Source of the DNA: Medicago truncatula
Lineage: Eukaryota > Streptophyta > Magnoliopsida > Fabales > Fabaceae
NCBI RefSeq assembly: GCF_003473485.1
Contig: NC_053046.1
Location: forward strand, 5,032,001-5,096,000
DNA: 64,000 bases
Direction: 5' to 3'
The notes beneath the pieces are model-generated. The model saw only the letters and a list, made by a program, of their open reading frames with translations. It was not told the origin of the DNA and ran no database searches. The translations under genes were made by a program, and so were the position numbers. Numbering within the stretch: the stretch's first letter is position 1; each line of letters begins with the position of its first letter. Positions 61,225 to 64,000 of this stretch are shown here, piece after piece.

Positions 61225-61932
61225 GGCGAAATTGAATTTTTGGTCCCTTAACTATTTAGGTAGTATCGCTTTGGTCCCTTAACTAAAATTCAATTTATTT
61301 TGGTTCCTTAACTTCTTCCCGTTACACATTTTGGTCCTTTCCGTTAGTTTTAATTCAAAAACGTTAGGTTTTCTTCATTTTCTTCTGAAATTTTTATGGG
61401 ATTCTTGTTGTTGAAAGTTGATGGAGATCATATGAAAATGAAAAAGAGGAAAAGAAGATGAAGAAAACCTAACGTTTTTGAATTAAAACTAGGCTTAATT
61501 GCACTTTTGGACCCCTATCTTTCCAAAAGTTGCAGTTATGGACCCCTAACTAATTTAAATACAAAACAACCCCTTATGTTTTGATTCTTTAGCAGTTTTG
61601 GACCCCCAAGGCAAAAAAAAAAAAGTTTTGACAAGTGGCACCTCACTTAGGATGCCACGTCAGCGTTGACCGAGTCAACAATGGATTGAGGGTCCAAAAC
61701 TGCCAAAAAATCAAAACATAGGGGACTGTTTTGTATTTAAATTAGTTAGGGGTCCATAACCGCAACTTTTGGAAAGATAGGGGTCCAAAAGTGCAATTAA
61801 GCCTTAAAACTAACAGAAAGGACCAAAATGTGTAACAAAAAGAAGTTAAAGGACCAAAATAAATCGAATTTTAATTAGAGGACCAAAGCGATACTACCTA
61901 AATAGTTAAGAGACCAAAAATACAATTTAGCC
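61225..61932. mobile_element. Mutator-type MITE (outer), interrupted by a second MITE
   Basis: Starts GGCGAAATTGAATTTTTGG and ends AAATACAATTTAGCC. Perfect 9-bp duplications TATTATTAA lie at 61216-61224 and 61933-61941. Without the insert it would be about 387 bp, largely palindromic, with TTTGGTCCCTTAACT repeats in the arms. It lies just beyond the Helitron helicase relic. Confidence 0.87.
61492..61803. mobile_element. Mutator-type MITE (inner), 312 bp, nested
   Basis: Begins GGCTTAATTGCACTTTTGG and ends with its complement AGTGCAATTAAGCC. Perfect 9-bp duplications TTAAAACTA lie at 61483-61491 and 61804-61812, both lying in the right arm of the outer element. Hence it inserted later. Confidence 0.9.
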
Positions 61933-62053
61933 TATTATTAATGTTTTGTTATACTATTACTTTTATTTCAAATGTGATGCGCTTGCTTTATTTATATTTT
62001 AACGTTTGTCAAGGACTATTTCACTGTACACTGTCAAGCATTATAACGCACGG

Positions 62054-62066
62054 GTCAAAAGTCTAG
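62054..62066 (+). mobile_element. Helitron 3' terminus
   Basis: CGGGTCAAAAGTCTAG ends in CTAG (62063-62066) followed by T, as Helitrons do. The preceding ACGCACGGGTC looks like the right arm of the usual terminal hairpin, with the left arm decayed. The strand agrees with the helicase relic upstream. Confidence 0.6.
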
Positions 62067-62866
62067 TTACTTGTTAAATGAAACACACTCTTTCTATTAA
62101 TAATTATATTTATAACAATCCACTCACACATGTATTTTAGTAAATAACAAAATCCAACTGTGCACACACGTTGTGAAATGCTTGGGACAATTTTTGTAGC
62201 TGGTAATAGCACTATTCAATGATAAATTAATGTTTATGATAAATATATTTTTAATTTTAAGAATATTATAACTACATAAATTAAATTTGAAGAATTCCTA
62301 TAAATCCTCCAAAAAAACCCCACAACCCTCCTCCTATACAATTTTTGAGTTCCCTTGGATGAGGAGGTTTTGTTTTATAAAAAAAAAATGAACCCCCAAA
62401 GCCTTCCCCTCTCAATGTCATCTATTTCTTCCATTTACTCGTTTTTTTTTTTCTTTTCAAACTCTTCCCCTCCATTCCCATCCAAACTCGCAAACAAAAT
62501 CTAAATGGATGATTCATAAACGCTTTTTAAATATAATATTGAAGTATATCCTGACCTAGATGAGTTCCGAAGCCCAACTTATTTGTTTATTTATTTTAAA
62601 ACTATTTTTACAAGAATATGATTTTTTTTTACAATTTTATTTATAAACCAATTAATATTTTGAGTTGGACCATCTACGTGTATATAAATATAGGTTAATA
62701 AATAGGTTAACCAGTCAAACAAGCAACTTTAAGAAAAAAATCAATTGCCCCACCGGCATGGTGTAGACTAACCAACCCATGGATGGATATACATAGGGTA
62801 TCATCCTTGTCACTTGGGACAATAAATAGTTTGTCCCAATCCAACTCATCATAATCATAAATCAAT
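62067..62866. other. intergenic, nothing recognised
   Basis: AT-rich DNA between the Helitron end and a Stowaway MITE. No coding signal. Confidence 0.4.
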
Positions 62867-62868
62867 TA

Positions 62869-63013
62869 CTCCATCTGTTTTTAAATATAAGTAAAATTCA
62901 CATTTTAGATTCATTCATTTAATGATGAATGTTGTTCATAATATGGACCACATACATCATTAAATGAATAAATCTAAAAAATCAATTTTATTTATATTTA
63001 AAAACGGAGGAAG
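62869..63013. mobile_element. Stowaway MITE, 145 bp
   Basis: Left end CTCCATCTGTTTTTAAATAT and right end ATATTTAAAAACGGAGGAAG form inverted repeats, flanked by TA at 62867-62868 and 63014-63015. The interior is also self-complementary (TTCATTTAATGATG against CATCATTAAATGAA). Confidence 0.85.
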
Positions 63014-63015
63014 TA

Positions 63016-63377
63016 CAAAGAATTAATTTTCTTCCTAAAAAAAAATTAATTTTCTAAATTATCACCCTATTTTATTCTTAAACTATAATAATATATTAAA
63101 TAATTTTTTTTTTGACAAAATATTAAATAATTTTTAGATTCTACAAAATTCAGATATATATGAAAGTCTAATTTTTTTTTTTGAAAGGATATGAAAGTCT
63201 AAATTAGTACTTATGAAAATGTAAAAAATAACACCCTTGTTGCATTATTTCTATTAATTCTTTAATCCCGTCGTGACATCGTTGATTTCAATATGCCATA
63301 AAACCAACCTAATGTTATTAATTTGATTGATTCATTCGTACAAAGAAAAGAGATTCAAAGTAAGATTGAAAAACAGA
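63016..63377. promoter_or_regulatory. presumed promoter and leader of the aminotransferase gene
   Basis: AT-rich sequence upstream of the ATG at 63378. No clear TATA box can be singled out because A/T runs are abundant. Confidence 0.3.
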
Positions 63378-63554
63378 ATGGAGAGCAGCGCCGCACTAAC
63401 TAGCATTCGACTCACTTCCTCGATCCGTCCTTCCCGTTTTTCTTCCCCTTTTCTTTCCCCCGCATTTCCTCCCAAACCCACTTCTCTATCCCTCAAGGTA
63501 CTTTTATTTCCATTTCCCTCTATTTCATTTTCCTTCCTCTCTATTTACTTACTC

Positions 63555-63588
<34 letters not shown>

Positions 63589-64000
63589 GCTCCAAAAGCA
63601 GTTTCCTTTCACTTCCCAGAATGTTCTCCAAGCTTCTAATGCTCTCAGACCTTCTGCTTCTGTTTCTGCTAGGTTCTTCCTTCATTTTCATTATTTTTAA
63701 TATTGTTTGTTTTAGTTTTAATAATATACTAAGCATCGACACATACACAAAGACACTGACACATCGACTTGACTGATAATTTGACAAAATGAATTAATCA
63801 GATGCAATCACATGTGTCAGTGTTGTGGTCTGTGTCTAACACAAATCAGACACGACATGCCTTTTGTTATTTTTTTTTGGATAGATGTTTTTATGCCATA
63901 TTTTTTTTATTGTGATGATTACTTTGAATGATGCAGTGAGGCGATTGAGTTGGCAGACATAGATTGGGACAACCTAGGATTTGGTCTTCAGCCTACTGAT
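63378..64000 (+). CDS. branched-chain amino acid aminotransferase, plastid type, 5' part
   Basis: Three exons are visible: 63378-63497, 63590-63672 and 63937 to the window edge, with GT-AG introns and phases 0 and 2. The first 67 residues are Ser/Pro/Arg-rich and almost free of acidic residues (MESSAALTSIRLTSSIRPSR), as in a chloroplast transit peptide. Exon 3 reads SEAIELADIDWDNLGFGLQPTD, the conserved start of the mature class IV aminotransferase (ADIDWDxLGFGxxPTDYMY in plant BCATs). The enzyme interconverts Leu, Ile and Val with their 2-oxo acids using PLP. The PLP Lys and the rest lie outside the window. Intron 1 ends in an unusually long T tract (63559-63585). An earlier in-frame ATG at 63327 would break the transit-peptide character, so 63378 is preferred. 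Confidence 0.88.

Overview
This is a window of plant nuclear DNA, most likely from a legume close to Medicago. That placement is inferred from gene content, the strongly AT-rich intergenic DNA, GT-AG introns and the mix of small transposons; no database was consulted. There are no operons, ribosome-binding sites, CRISPR arrays or other prokaryotic systems. About a tenth of the window is ordinary gene; much of the rest is transposon, transposon relic or featureless AT-rich sequence.

Host genes, left to right: a SMI1/KNR4-like protein (354-1298, +); intronless mitochondrial cysteine desulfurase NFS1 (3699-5063, +); a three-exon EPFL2-type secreted cysteine-rich peptide (14515-15244, -); a CLE signalling peptide with an unusual Ala at motif position 7 (26844-27047, -); a three-exon HD-Zip class II homeodomain factor of the HAT22/HAT9 type (37995-39606, -); and the first three exons of a plastid-type branched-chain aminotransferase that runs off the right edge (63378-64000, +). 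These genes do not form one pathway. Three of them (EPFL, CLE, HD-Zip II) are developmental regulators.

Relics: a CYP84A (ferulate-5-hydroxylase type) P450 C-terminus cut off by a tandem three-LTR miniature retrotransposon array (19.1-21.6 kb), a LINE RNase H tail (18.9 kb), a hAT C-terminal relic (43.4 kb), a possible NB-ARC scrap (28.9 kb) and a Helitron helicase C-terminus with a CTAG 3' end (60.9-62.1 kb).

Mobile elements are unusually easy to delimit because target-site duplications survive. Seven Mutator-like non-autonomous elements have 9-bp duplications, one of them nested inside another. Four SINE insertions have 12-13 bp duplications. A 1.25-kb solo LTR with a 5-bp duplication sits inside a CACTA-like element. 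Two Stowaway MITEs have TA flanks. A 3.5-kb mariner-like element carries a DD39D transposase gene that appears disabled by a single nonsense codon. A paralogous copy of its flank at 59.17-59.32 kb lacks both the mariner and a neighbouring MITE, so it serves as an empty site that confirms both insertions.

I found nothing that amounts to a wholly new biological system. The best leads are the CLE variant, the mariner with its empty site, the three-LTR array, and a perfect 51-bp hairpin in an HD-Zip intron.
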